Below, piece after piece: positions 49,644 through 57,229 of a DNA stretch of 64,000 bases. Position numbers and translations under genes: made by a program. Source of the DNA: JADZAI01 sp047602465 (GTDB taxonomy: Bacteria > Pseudomonadota > Alphaproteobacteria > Micropepsales > Micropepsaceae); assembly GCA_047602465.1 (NCBI GenBank), contig JASGHF010000001.1:1116001-1180000 (forward strand), given 5' to 3'. A model generated the notes under the pieces. That model made no database searches. It had not been told where the DNA came from and saw nothing but the letters and a program-made list of their open reading frames with translations. The number at the start of each line of letters is the position of its first letter. The first letter of the stretch is position 1.

Positions 49644-50060
49644 ATGCTGAAACAGACACTCGCCGCCGCCGCACTGCTCGCCTTCACAGGACTGGCGCAG
49701 GCGGAGAACGCCACCGTCGAGGTCGCGGTCGATGGACTGAAGGCCGGGATCGGCACGCTCTATGCCGGCCTCTGCACGCAAGCCGAGTTCATGCAGGGGC
49801 CTTGCGCGCTGAAAGCCAAGGCGAAGGTCGAGGCCGATACCGCGACGCTGACCTTCGAGAACGTGACGCCCGGCCGCTACGCCGTCGCCGCCTGGTGGGA
49901 CGTCAACGACAATGCCGAGATGGAGCGCGGCGGCTATGGCGAACCGCTGGAGCCGACCGGCGCATCGAACGGCGCGGTCGGCATGATGGGACCGCCGGTG
50001 TTTTCCGATGCGGCGTTCGACGTGCCGGCGTCCGGCCCCGTCGCGGTGACGGTGAAATAA
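49644..50060 (+). CDS. DUF2141 domain secreted protein
   Basis: A 138-residue protein, MLKQTLAAAALLAFTGLAQA as signal peptide (cleaved about AQA-E). The domain ATVEVAVDGLKAGIGTLYAG, FENVTPGRYAVAAWWDVNDN, GGYGEPLEPTGASNGAVGMM is characteristic of DUF2141, a small beta-sandwich family exported by proteobacteria with no defined role. GGGAGGAC (49633-49640 region) precedes the ATG at 49644, which decides the start over upstream in-frame codons. Confidence 0.88.
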   Translation: MLKQTLAAAALLAFTGLAQAENATVEVAVDGLKAGIGTLYAGLCTQAEFMQGPCALKAKAKVEADTATLTFENVTPGRYAVAAWWDVNDNAEMERGGYGEPLEPTGASNGAVGMMGPPVFSDAAFDVPASGPVAVTVK

Positions 50061-50064
50061 GCGG

Positions 50065-51426
50065 CTAGTAGGCGTAGTCGGCGAACACGCGCGATACGTC
50101 GCCGTCCCACTCGGTGCGGAATTTCCGCAGGAGTTCGTCGGCGCGCGTCTCGTTGCGGTCGAGGATGATGCGGAGCGTCTGGAGGAAACCGTCCTCCGAC
50201 GCGCCGCCGCCATCCAGCGCGGCGCGAGATTTCAGGCCCGCCGAGGCGATCTCGACCATGTGCGCGGCATAGTGCTTGAGCGTGCGGTTGCGGAACGGCG
50301 TCTTCAGGCCCAGCACGGGCGCGGCGTGGCGAAGCGCCACGCGCTCTTCCTGCGTCCAGTCCTTGACCAGATCCCAGGCCGCATCGAGGCCGGTGGAATT
50401 GTAGAGAATGCCGACCCACAGCGCCGGCAGGGCACAGAGCGATTTCCACGGGCCGCCATCGGCGCCGCGCATCTCGATATATTTCTTGAGGCGGACTTCC
50501 GGGAAGATCGTGGTGAGGTGATCGGCCCAGTCGGAAAGCGTCGGCTTCTCGCCGGGCAGCGCCGGCAGCTTGCCATCGAGGAAGTCGCGGAAGGACTGGC
50601 CGCTGGCGTCGATATATTTGCCGTCGCGATAGACGAAATACATCGGCACATCGAGCGCGTAGTCGACATAGCGCTCGAAGCCGAAGCCGTCCTCGAAGAC
50701 GAAAGGCAGCATGCCGGAGCGGGCATTGTCGGTGTCGGTCCACACCTGGCTGCGATAGCTGAGGAAGCCGTTGGGGCGGCCCTCGCGGAAGGGCGAATTG
50801 GCGAAGAGCGCCGTCGCGACCGGCTGCAGCGCGAAGGCGACGCGCAGCTTCTTCGCCATGTCGGCTTCGTTCGCGAAATCGAGATTCACCTGCACCGTGC
50901 AGGTCCGCAGCATCATGTCGAGGCCATAGCCGCCGACCTTGGGCATATACGACCGCATGATGTTGTAGCGGCCCTTGGGCATCACCGGCGTCTGCTCGCG
51001 CGTCGCGGTCGGGTGGAAGCCGAGGCCGAGAAAGCCGAGATTCAGCTCCGTCGCCACTTCGCGCACCTGCTCCAGATGCGTGTTCACCTCGGCGCAGGTC
51101 TCGTGGATGGTCTTCAGTGGCGCGCCGGACAATTCGAACTGGCCGCCCGGCTCCAGGCTGATCGCGCCCATGCCATGCTTCAGGCCGATGATCGTCTCGC
51201 CTTCATAGACGCCTTCCCAGCCGAAGCGCTTCATGCCTTCCAGCAAGGCGCGGATGCCGGTTTCGCCGGCATATTCGGGCGAGGCATGGGTATCGAGGCG
51301 GAAGCCGAACTTCTCGTGCTCGGTGCCGATGCGCCAGTCAGCCTTGGGCTTGGAGCCGGATTCGAGGAAGCCGGCGAGCTGGTCGCGGCTTTCGATCAGG
51401 CCCCCGCCCTGTTGCGGTACCGACAT
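50065..51426 (-). CDS. gshA: Glutamate-cysteine ligase (alphaproteobacterial/plant type)
   Basis: A 453-residue enzyme. FGFRLDTHASPEYAGETGIR, IGLKHGMGAISLEPGGQFEL, SGAPLKTIHETCAEVNTHLE and GFHPTATREQTPVMPKGRYN are hallmarks of GCL group 3, shared with plants. RMYLMRGADGGPWKSLCALP-like YIEMRGADGGPWKSLCALPA lies near the C-terminus. It makes gamma-glutamylcysteine, the first step of glutathione, matching the GST at 13352-14002. It starts 79 bases after rsmE on the same strand. Confidence 0.95.
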   Translation of the reverse strand: MSVPQQGGGLIESRDQLAGFLESGSKPKADWRIGTEHEKFGFRLDTHASPEYAGETGIRALLEGMKRFGWEGVYEGETIIGLKHGMGAISLEPGGQFELSGAPLKTIHETCAEVNTHLEQVREVATELNLGFLGLGFHPTATREQTPVMPKGRYNIMRSYMPKVGGYGLDMMLRTCTVQVNLDFANEADMAKKLRVAFALQPVATALFANSPFREGRPNGFLSYRSQVWTDTDNARSGMLPFVFEDGFGFERYVDYALDVPMYFVYRDGKYIDASGQSFRDFLDGKLPALPGEKPTLSDWADHLTTIFPEVRLKKYIEMRGADGGPWKSLCALPALWVGILYNSTGLDAAWDLVKDWTQEERVALRHAAPVLGLKTPFRNRTLKHYAAHMVEIASAGLKSRAALDGGGASEDGFLQTLRIILDRNETRADELLRKFRTEWDGDVSRVFADYAY

Positions 51427-51505
51427 ATATCCCCCTCAAGGCAGCGGCCGTTCGGGCCTGTCTGCGGCATGTGCGGTGAACATATCGTTTGTCATTCACT
51501 CCGGT

Positions 51506-52279
51506 TCAAGCACCAAAGCCCGAATTGTCGCGGGCGGCCTGGAAGACCGCCATGGCCGCCAGCGCCGCCGTATCGGCGCGGAGGATGCGGGGACCGAGCG
51601 AGACGGGGATGCAGTTCGGAAGCGCGCGGATCGCGGCGCGTTCTTCGGGGTCGAAGCCGCCCTCCGGCCCCGCGAGGATCGCGGCGGAGGTGAGGTCTTT
51701 CCCTTTCAGCGCCTCCAGCATCGGCGGGGCGCCGGCTTCATCGCAGTAGATGAGCGTCCGCGGGGACGGCCAGGTGGAGAGCAAAGCGCCGAGCGCGGAA
51801 GGCGCGCGGCATTCGGGCACGTCGAGCCGGTCAGACTGCTCCGCCGCCTCGATCGCATTGGCGAGCATCCGCCCGACATTGACGCGCGACACGATGGTGC
51901 GCCGCGTGATGACGGGCTGGAGGACGCTCGCTCCCAGTTCGGTCGCCTTCTGGCTGAGAAATTCGGCCGCCGTCTTCTTGATCGGCGCGAAGCAGAACCA
52001 GAGATCGCCGGCCCTGCCTTGCGCCCGCGTGGCGCGGCCGGGCGTGACCCTCACGTCGCGCTTGTGGGTGAGATCGAGCGACGCCCGCCATTCGCCGTCG
52101 CGGCCGTTGAAGAGAAGCACCGCATCGCCCGTCTTCGCACGCATGACGTGGCGGAGATAATGCGCCTGCCCCTCATCGAGGCTCAGCGTTTCGCCCGCTT
52201 CGAGCGGATGCTCGACGAACAGCCGCACCTTGCCGCCGGGTTCTGTGAGGTCGTTCTGGTCCGCAGCCACGCGTCTCAC
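51506..52279 (-). CDS. rsmE: 16S rRNA (uracil1498-N3)-methyltransferase
   Basis: A 257-residue SPOUT-fold protein. An N-terminal PUA-like segment (GQAHYLRHVMRAKTGDAVLL) is followed by the knotted C-terminal domain. Its SAM-binding motifs are LIYCDEAGAPPM, AAILAGPEGGFDPEERAAI and VSLGPRILRADTAALAAMAV (the RILR-x-E/D-T-A box). It methylates the N3 of U1498 in 16S rRNA. The start is GTG at 52279 or the next GTG at 52270. It diverges from ubiA with 36 bases between. Confidence 0.94.
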   Translation of the reverse strand: MRRVAADQNDLTEPGGKVRLFVEHPLEAGETLSLDEGQAHYLRHVMRAKTGDAVLLFNGRDGEWRASLDLTHKRDVRVTPGRATRAQGRAGDLWFCFAPIKKTAAEFLSQKATELGASVLQPVITRRTIVSRVNVGRMLANAIEAAEQSDRLDVPECRAPSALGALLSTWPSPRTLIYCDEAGAPPMLEALKGKDLTSAAILAGPEGGFDPEERAAIRALPNCIPVSLGPRILRADTAALAAMAVFQAARDNSGFGA

Positions 52280-52315
52280 GCCTTTCGTTCAGCCGTTCTC
52301 CGGCTATACAGGCGC

Positions 52316-53269
52316 ATGGCCGCGCCAGCAAAACCCGCCGACTCCAAGAAACGCAGCTTCGTCGACCGCATGCCGGCGGGCATCCAGCCCTGGCTGCGGC
52401 TGGCGCGGTTCGACCGGCCCATCGGGTTCTGGCTGCTGTTCTGGCCCTGCGCCTTCGGCCTGACGCTGGGGACGGAAGGACTGCATATCCCGCTCTCGCG
52501 CCTTGCCCTCTACGCGGCGCTGTTCGCCGCCGGGGCCATCGCCATGCGCGCGGCCGGATGCGTGTGGAACGACATCGCCGACCGCGACATCGACGCCAAA
52601 GTCGCCCGCACCCGCGCCCGGCCCATCGCCTCGGGCGCGATCAGCGTGCGGGCGGCGCTGGTGTTCCTCATCGTGCTGGCGCTGATCGGCCTTGCCGTGC
52701 TGCTGCAGTTCAACCGCTTCACCGTGCTGCTCGGCCTCGCCTCGCTGATTCCGGTCGCCATCTATCCCTTCATGAAGCGCATCACGCACTGGCCGCAGGC
52801 GGTGCTGGGCATCGCCTTCAACTGGGGCGCGCTGATGGGATGGGCCGCGATCCACGGCTCGCTCAGCCTGCCGCCCTATCTGCTCTTCGTCGGCTGCGTG
52901 CTGTGGACCATCGGCTACGACACGATCTACGCGCATCAGGACAAGGAGGACGACGCCATCGTCGGCGTGAAGTCGACGGCGCTGATGTTCGGGGCGGCGA
53001 CCAAGCCGCTGCTGTGGCTCTTCTATGGCGGGGCGATCGCCTGCTGGGTGATCGCGGGCCTGCAGGTGCGCGTGCATCAGGCCTATTATCTCGGCCTCGC
53101 CATCCTCGCCTTCCAGTTCGCGACCCAGATCACAAGGGTGAAGCTCGACGATCCCGCCTCGTGCCTGAAGGCGTTCCGGATGAACCGCGACGCCGGGGCG
53201 ATCCTGTTTCTCAGCCTGCTGGCCGGTGTCGCGCTGGACCGTTCCGTGATGGACCAGTTCACGTTCTGA
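52316..53269 (+). CDS. ubiA: 4-hydroxybenzoate polyprenyltransferase UbiA
   Basis: A 317-residue prenyltransferase with about eight membrane helices. The two Asp-rich motifs are GCVWNDIADRDIDAKVARTR (NDxxDxxxD) and IGYDTIYAHQDKEDDAIVG (DxxxD). RPIGFWLLFWPCAFGLTLG is a UbiA N-terminal signature. It attaches the polyprenyl tail to 4-hydroxybenzoate for ubiquinone, the quinone feeding the oxidase system encoded here. I chose the ATG at 52316; the long upstream frame lies over other genes. The stop overlaps the methyltransferase start. Confidence 0.95.
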   Translation: MAAPAKPADSKKRSFVDRMPAGIQPWLRLARFDRPIGFWLLFWPCAFGLTLGTEGLHIPLSRLALYAALFAAGAIAMRAAGCVWNDIADRDIDAKVARTRARPIASGAISVRAALVFLIVLALIGLAVLLQFNRFTVLLGLASLIPVAIYPFMKRITHWPQAVLGIAFNWGALMGWAAIHGSLSLPPYLLFVGCVLWTIGYDTIYAHQDKEDDAIVGVKSTALMFGAATKPLLWLFYGGAIACWVIAGLQVRVHQAYYLGLAILAFQFATQITRVKLDDPASCLKAFRMNRDAGAILFLSLLAGVALDRSVMDQFTF

Positions 53270-53928
53270 TGCCCGAAACCGATCACGACGCCATCCGCGC
53301 CTTCATCACGGCGAACACCGCCTGGACCGCGCCGCCGCATACGCCGGAAATCCGTCTGCGCCTCGCCGCCGAGATCTATCCGATCTGGCGGATGAGCGAG
53401 GAGGCCCTCGCCGAGAAGGGCGTGCCGCCGCCCTACTGGGCCTTCGCCTGGGCAGGCGGACAGGCGGTCGCGCGGCATCTGCTCGATCACGCCGGTCTGG
53501 TGCGCGGCAAGCGGGTGCTCGACTGCGGCAGCGGCTCGGGTCTTTGCGCCATCGCGGCGATGATGAGCGGCGCGGCGGCCGTGACGGCGAGCGACATCGA
53601 CCCCTATGCGGTGGAGGCGATCCGCCTCAACGCGGCCGAGGCCGGTATCGCCATAGATGCGACGACGGCGGATGTGATCGGCACGGATGACGGCTGGGAC
53701 GTCGTGCTGATCGGCGACCTTTTCTATGAACGGCCGCTGGCCGAACGGGTGGAGGCCTGGGGCCGCGCCCTCGCCCGGCGCGGCGCGCTGGTGCTGGCCG
53801 GCGATCCGGGGCGATCCTATCTGCCGAAGTCCGGCCTCACCCGCCTCGCGTCCTATGAGGTCGCGACCACGACCGAACTGGAGGATCGCGAGGTGCGGCG
53901 CACGGCGGTCTATCGCCTGGAGCCGTAA
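53269..53928 (+). CDS. Class I SAM-dependent methyltransferase (ETFB lysine methyltransferase-like)
   Basis: A 219-residue protein. GLVRGKRVLDCGSGSGLCAI is motif I, and AVTASDIDPYAVEAIRLNAA is motif II. PPPYWAFAWAGGQAVARHLL before motif I and VLIGDLFYERPLAERVEAWG are shared with ETFB/PrmA-like protein methyltransferases. In alphaproteobacteria such genes often methylate ETF subunit beta; that target is an inference. It is translationally coupled to ubiA (TGATG). Confidence 0.85.
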   Translation: MPETDHDAIRAFITANTAWTAPPHTPEIRLRLAAEIYPIWRMSEEALAEKGVPPPYWAFAWAGGQAVARHLLDHAGLVRGKRVLDCGSGSGLCAIAAMMSGAAAVTASDIDPYAVEAIRLNAAEAGIAIDATTADVIGTDDGWDVVLIGDLFYERPLAERVEAWGRALARRGALVLAGDPGRSYLPKSGLTRLASYEVATTTELEDREVRRTAVYRLEP

Positions 53929-53971
53929 GCGGGGCTAGAACGGCGATCAGCCTCCGGTCGAGAGATTCGCC

Positions 53972-54373
53972 ATGCTCATCACCCACATGCAGGTCTTCGC
54001 GCTGTACGCGGCGCTCAACGGCCTGATCGTGCTGCTGCTCGCTCTCAACGTCACCCGCGTCCGCATGAGCACCAAGGTGATGATCGGCGACGGCGGCGAC
54101 CAGCGCCTGCTGCGCGCCTTCCGCGCCCACGCCAATGCGGTCGAATACGTGCCGCTGATCCTGGTTCTGCTGGGCGCGCTGGCGGGCATGAAGGCGTCGA
54201 TGCTGATGATCCACATCGTCGGCGGGCTGCTGACCTTCGGGCGTATTCTCCATGCCATCGGCCTCACCCGCTCGTCCGGCGTCTCGATCGGGCGCGGCGC
54301 GGGCACGCTGCTCACCTGGATCGCCTTCATCGTCGCGATCGCCGGGTGCTTCCTCTACGCGTTGAAGGCCTGA
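53972..54373 (+). CDS. MAPEG family membrane protein
   Basis: A 133-residue four-helix membrane protein, MLITHMQVFALYAALNGLIV. The family motif is LLRAFRAHANAVEYVPLILV (RAhxNxxE), which binds glutathione or fatty substrates in eukaryotic MAPEG enzymes. LLTFGRILHAIGLTRSSG and a final helix complete it. Bacterial members are of unknown substrate. The stop lies two bases before the GTG of the next membrane protein, so they form a pair. Confidence 0.9.
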   Translation: MLITHMQVFALYAALNGLIVLLLALNVTRVRMSTKVMIGDGGDQRLLRAFRAHANAVEYVPLILVLLGALAGMKASMLMIHIVGGLLTFGRILHAIGLTRSSGVSIGRGAGTLLTWIAFIVAIAGCFLYALKA

Positions 54374-54375
54374 CG

Positions 54376-54747
54376 GTGGAGTTCCTGCTGGGCGCCAACG
54401 CACCCGCCTTCGCCCTGACGGCCGCCTTTGCCGGCGCTTTCGCGGCGGTGGGCCTCGCGCGTGACGCCCAGCGGCGGATCAGCGCGGGCAGCGGCCGCGA
54501 GGCGTTCATCGCGCCGCTCGGCCTTCTGGCGCTGGGCGCGGCCTTCGCGGCCGGGGCGGGAACCGCGCTGCGCCTGATGGCGGGCGCTCTGCTGCTGACC
54601 GGTCTGGCGCTGATGGCGCTGGCCTCGCGCCGCGAACGGGCGGGACCGGCGCGGCAGATCGGGCTGGTCCTCGCCTGGACTTCCATCGCCGTCGCGCTCG
54701 CCGGGGCTTTCCTTCCGGCCGCTTCCGCCCCAGATAGTCCGGTATGA
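54376..54747 (+). CDS. Small membrane protein of unknown function
   Basis: A 123-residue protein with a GTG start (MEFLLGANAPAFALTAAFAG), two bases after the MAPEG stop, and four hydrophobic helices separated by short charged loops (RDAQRRISAGSGREA, SRRERAGPARQ). It ends PAASAPDSPV, overlapping the pmbA start by 4 bases. The tight coupling on both sides supports a real gene in the MAPEG-pmbA transcript. No family recognised. Confidence 0.6.
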   Translation: MEFLLGANAPAFALTAAFAGAFAAVGLARDAQRRISAGSGREAFIAPLGLLALGAAFAAGAGTALRLMAGALLLTGLALMALASRRERAGPARQIGLVLAWTSIAVALAGAFLPAASAPDSPV

Positions 54748-56084
54748 CGGACATCGCACCCCTCGACCGGCTCAACGATCTCATCAGACAGGCCAAGGCG
54801 CTCGGCGCGGACGCCGCAGACGCCATCTATGTGGAGAGCGCCTCTCTGGGCGTCTCGTTCCGCATGGGCAAACTGGAGGACGTGGAGCGTTCGGAGTCGC
54901 TCGATCTCGGCCTTCGCGTCTTTGTCGGCAAACGGCAGGCCGTGTCGTCCAGCACCGATCTGCGCCCCGACAAGCTGCGCGCCCTCGCCGAGCGGGTCGT
55001 CGGCATGGCGAAGACCGCGCCGGAAGACCCGTATTGCGGCCTCGCCGACCCGGCCCTGATGGCGCGCGATCTGCCCGCCCTCGATCTTGAAGATCTGGAT
55101 GCGCCCGGCGCGGCGGTGCTGCGCGCCCGCGCCGAAGCCTGCGAGGGCGCCGCGCTGGCGGTTGCCGGCGTCACCAATTCGGAAGGCGCAGGCGCAAGCT
55201 GGGGCCGCACCCGCGTGGCGCTGGCGACGAGCCTTGGCTTCGCAGGCGAATATGCCGGCACCAGCCAGTCGGTCTCGGTCAGCGTGCTGGCCGGTGAAGG
55301 CACCGGCATGGAGCGCGACGACGATTTCCTGTCGGCCCGTCACGGCGCGGATCTGGGCGACCCGGAAGCCGCAGGCCGCAACGCCGCGATGAAGGCGCTG
55401 AAGCGCCTCAACCCGCGCAAGGCGGAAACGGCGGCGGTGCCGATCGTCTATGACCCGCAGGTCGCCTCCTCGCTGGTCGGACACTTCGCCGGCGCGATCA
55501 ACGGCAGCTCCATTTCGCGCGGCGTGTCGTTCCTGAAGGACCGCATGGGCGAGCGCGTTTTCGCCCAGGGCATCCACATCGTCGACGATCCGCATATCGT
55601 GCGCGGCCTCCGCTCCAAGCCGTTCGACGGCGAAGGCGGACGCAACGCCAAACGCACTTTTGCGGAAGACGGCGTGCTGACGAGCTGGGTTCTGGATTCG
55701 ACCAGCGGACGGCAGTTGAAGCTCGCCTCGACCGGCCACGCGGCACGCGGCACGGGCGGCCCGCCCTCGCCCTCCACGACCAATCTCTACATGGCGGCGG
55801 GCAGCCTGAGCGTGAAAGAGCTGATCGCCGACATCAAACAGGGCTTCTACGTCACCGAGCTGATCGGCATGGGCGTCAATGGCGTCACCGGCGATTACAG
55901 CCGCGGCGCGTCGGGCTTCTGGATCGAGAACGGCGAGATCGTCTATCCGGTGAACGAGATCACCATCGCGGGCAACCTCAAGGACATGTTCCTGAACCTC
56001 ACGCCCGCCAACGACCTCGTCTTCAAATACGGCACCAACGCGCCGACCGTGCGCGTCGAGGGCATGACGATTGCCGGCGCGTGA
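54744..56084 (+). CDS. pmbA: Metalloprotease PmbA/TldE
   Basis: A 446-residue partner of TldD. DAADAIYVESASLGVSFRMG, RSESLDLGLRVFVGKRQAVS, VVYDPQVASSLVGHFAGAIN-like IVYDPQVASSLVGHFAGAIN, and the C-terminal GVTGDYSRGASGFWIENGEI and VNEITIAGNLKDMFLNLTPA are diagnostic. The TldE subunit lacks the HExxxH zinc site, consistent with this sequence. With TldD (44436-45866) it processes peptides such as microcin precursors and degrades CcdA-type antitoxins in E. coli. A ccdAB pair lies between tldD and pmbA in this window. Confidence 0.94.
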   Translation: MTDIAPLDRLNDLIRQAKALGADAADAIYVESASLGVSFRMGKLEDVERSESLDLGLRVFVGKRQAVSSSTDLRPDKLRALAERVVGMAKTAPEDPYCGLADPALMARDLPALDLEDLDAPGAAVLRARAEACEGAALAVAGVTNSEGAGASWGRTRVALATSLGFAGEYAGTSQSVSVSVLAGEGTGMERDDDFLSARHGADLGDPEAAGRNAAMKALKRLNPRKAETAAVPIVYDPQVASSLVGHFAGAINGSSISRGVSFLKDRMGERVFAQGIHIVDDPHIVRGLRSKPFDGEGGRNAKRTFAEDGVLTSWVLDSTSGRQLKLASTGHAARGTGGPPSPSTTNLYMAAGSLSVKELIADIKQGFYVTELIGMGVNGVTGDYSRGASGFWIENGEIVYPVNEITIAGNLKDMFLNLTPANDLVFKYGTNAPTVRVEGMTIAGA

Positions 56085-56883
56085 CGATCACCTCGCCGAT
56101 CTGGCGCTGCTGACCGGGGCGGCGCGTGCGGCGGGGGCCGTTCTGCTCGACTGGAAAGCGCGCGGCGCGAAAACCTGGAACAAGGGCGGCACGCCGGTGA
56201 CGGAGGCCGACCATGCCTCCAACGATCTCCTCGCCGAGACCTTGCGCGGCGCACGCCCCGGTTATGGCTGGCTGTCGGAGGAAACCGCCGACGATCCGGC
56301 GCGCCTTTCGACGACGCGCCAGTTCGTCGTCGATCCGCTGGACGGCACGGTCTCGTTCATCAAGGGCAAGGACGATTTCACCGTCTCGCTCGCCGTCATC
56401 GAGAACGGGGTCGCGGTGGCGGGCGCGGTCTATAATCCCTCGCGCGACGAGATGTTCGCCGCCGCGCAGGATGGCGGCGCAACGCTGAACGGCGCGCCCA
56501 TCCGGGCGAGCGACACGTCGGGAATCGAGAACTGCCGCATGGTCGCGGCCAGCGACATGCTGAAGCATCCCGCCTGGCGCGAACCCTGGCCGCCGATGGA
56601 GATCATCAAGATCGGCTCCATCGCCTATCGCCTCGCCATGGTGGCGGCCGGCCGGGCCGACGCGACGCTGGCGCTCAGCACCAAGTCCGACTGGGACATC
56701 GCCGCCGGCGACATCATCGCGCGCGAGGCCGGGGCGTTCGTGGGACGCCACGACGGCGCGCCGTTCCGCTATAACCAGCCGGGCACCGACCAGATCAGCC
56801 TGCTCGGCTGCACGCTGCCGCTATATGCCGCCTTGGCGGCGCGCGTCGGGTGGATCACTCTGCCCCGACGCGCCGAATCCTGA
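56071..56883 (+). CDS. cysQ: Inositol-monophosphatase-fold phosphatase, probable CysQ-type
   Basis: A 270-residue Mg2+-dependent phosphatase. Metal ligands: GWLSEETADD (Glu pair), VVDPLDGTVSFIKG (DPxDGT) and TKSDWDIAAGDIIAREAG (WD). The family includes CysQ, HisN and SuhB. The sequence order with DUF4170 and msbA downstream and pmbA upstream fits the gene usually named cysQ in alphaproteobacteria, acting on 3'-phosphoadenosine 5'-phosphate. The start appears to be TTG at 56071, overlapping pmbA by 14 bases; no ATG or GTG is available in frame near there. Confidence 0.82.
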   Translation: MPARDDHLADLALLTGAARAAGAVLLDWKARGAKTWNKGGTPVTEADHASNDLLAETLRGARPGYGWLSEETADDPARLSTTRQFVVDPLDGTVSFIKGKDDFTVSLAVIENGVAVAGAVYNPSRDEMFAAAQDGGATLNGAPIRASDTSGIENCRMVAASDMLKHPAWREPWPPMEIIKIGSIAYRLAMVAAGRADATLALSTKSDWDIAAGDIIAREAGAFVGRHDGAPFRYNQPGTDQISLLGCTLPLYAALAARVGWITLPRRAES

Positions 56884-56892
56884 AGGACCACC

Positions 56893-57159
56893 ATGCCTGC
56901 CGCCAAAACCGCCAAGAAGCCCCAGCTCCTCCATCTCGTGTTCGGCGGCGAGCTGACCGGGGTGGAGACGATCGAGTTCAAGGATCTCAAGAAACTCGAC
57001 ATTATCGGCATGTATGGCGACTACGCCGCCGCCCATAAGGCCTGGCAGGCGGCGGCGCGGCAGACCATCGACAACGCCCATATGCGTTATTTCATCGTCC
57101 ATCTGCACAAGCTGCTCGACCCCAAGGCTGATAAAAAAGCCAAGAAAACCAAAGGGTGA
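56893..57159 (+). CDS. DUF4170 domain protein
   Basis: An 88-residue protein, MPAAKTAKKPQLLHLVFGGE. The conserved core includes TIEFKDLKKLDIIGMYGDYA and DNAHMRYFIVHLHKLLDPKA, with a Lys-rich tail. DUF4170 is a small alphaproteobacterial family usually next to cysQ and the lipid A genes, suggested by position to have an accessory role there. The start follows GAAGGACC by 6-7 bases. Confidence 0.9.
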   Translation: MPAAKTAKKPQLLHLVFGGELTGVETIEFKDLKKLDIIGMYGDYAAAHKAWQAAARQTIDNAHMRYFIVHLHKLLDPKADKKAKKTKG

Positions 57160-57229
57160 TGGGCGGCCAGCCCCGGCCTTGCCTGACGCTTATCTTGCCC
57201 TTTCAGGGCCTTGCGGCTAGCAACCGCGC

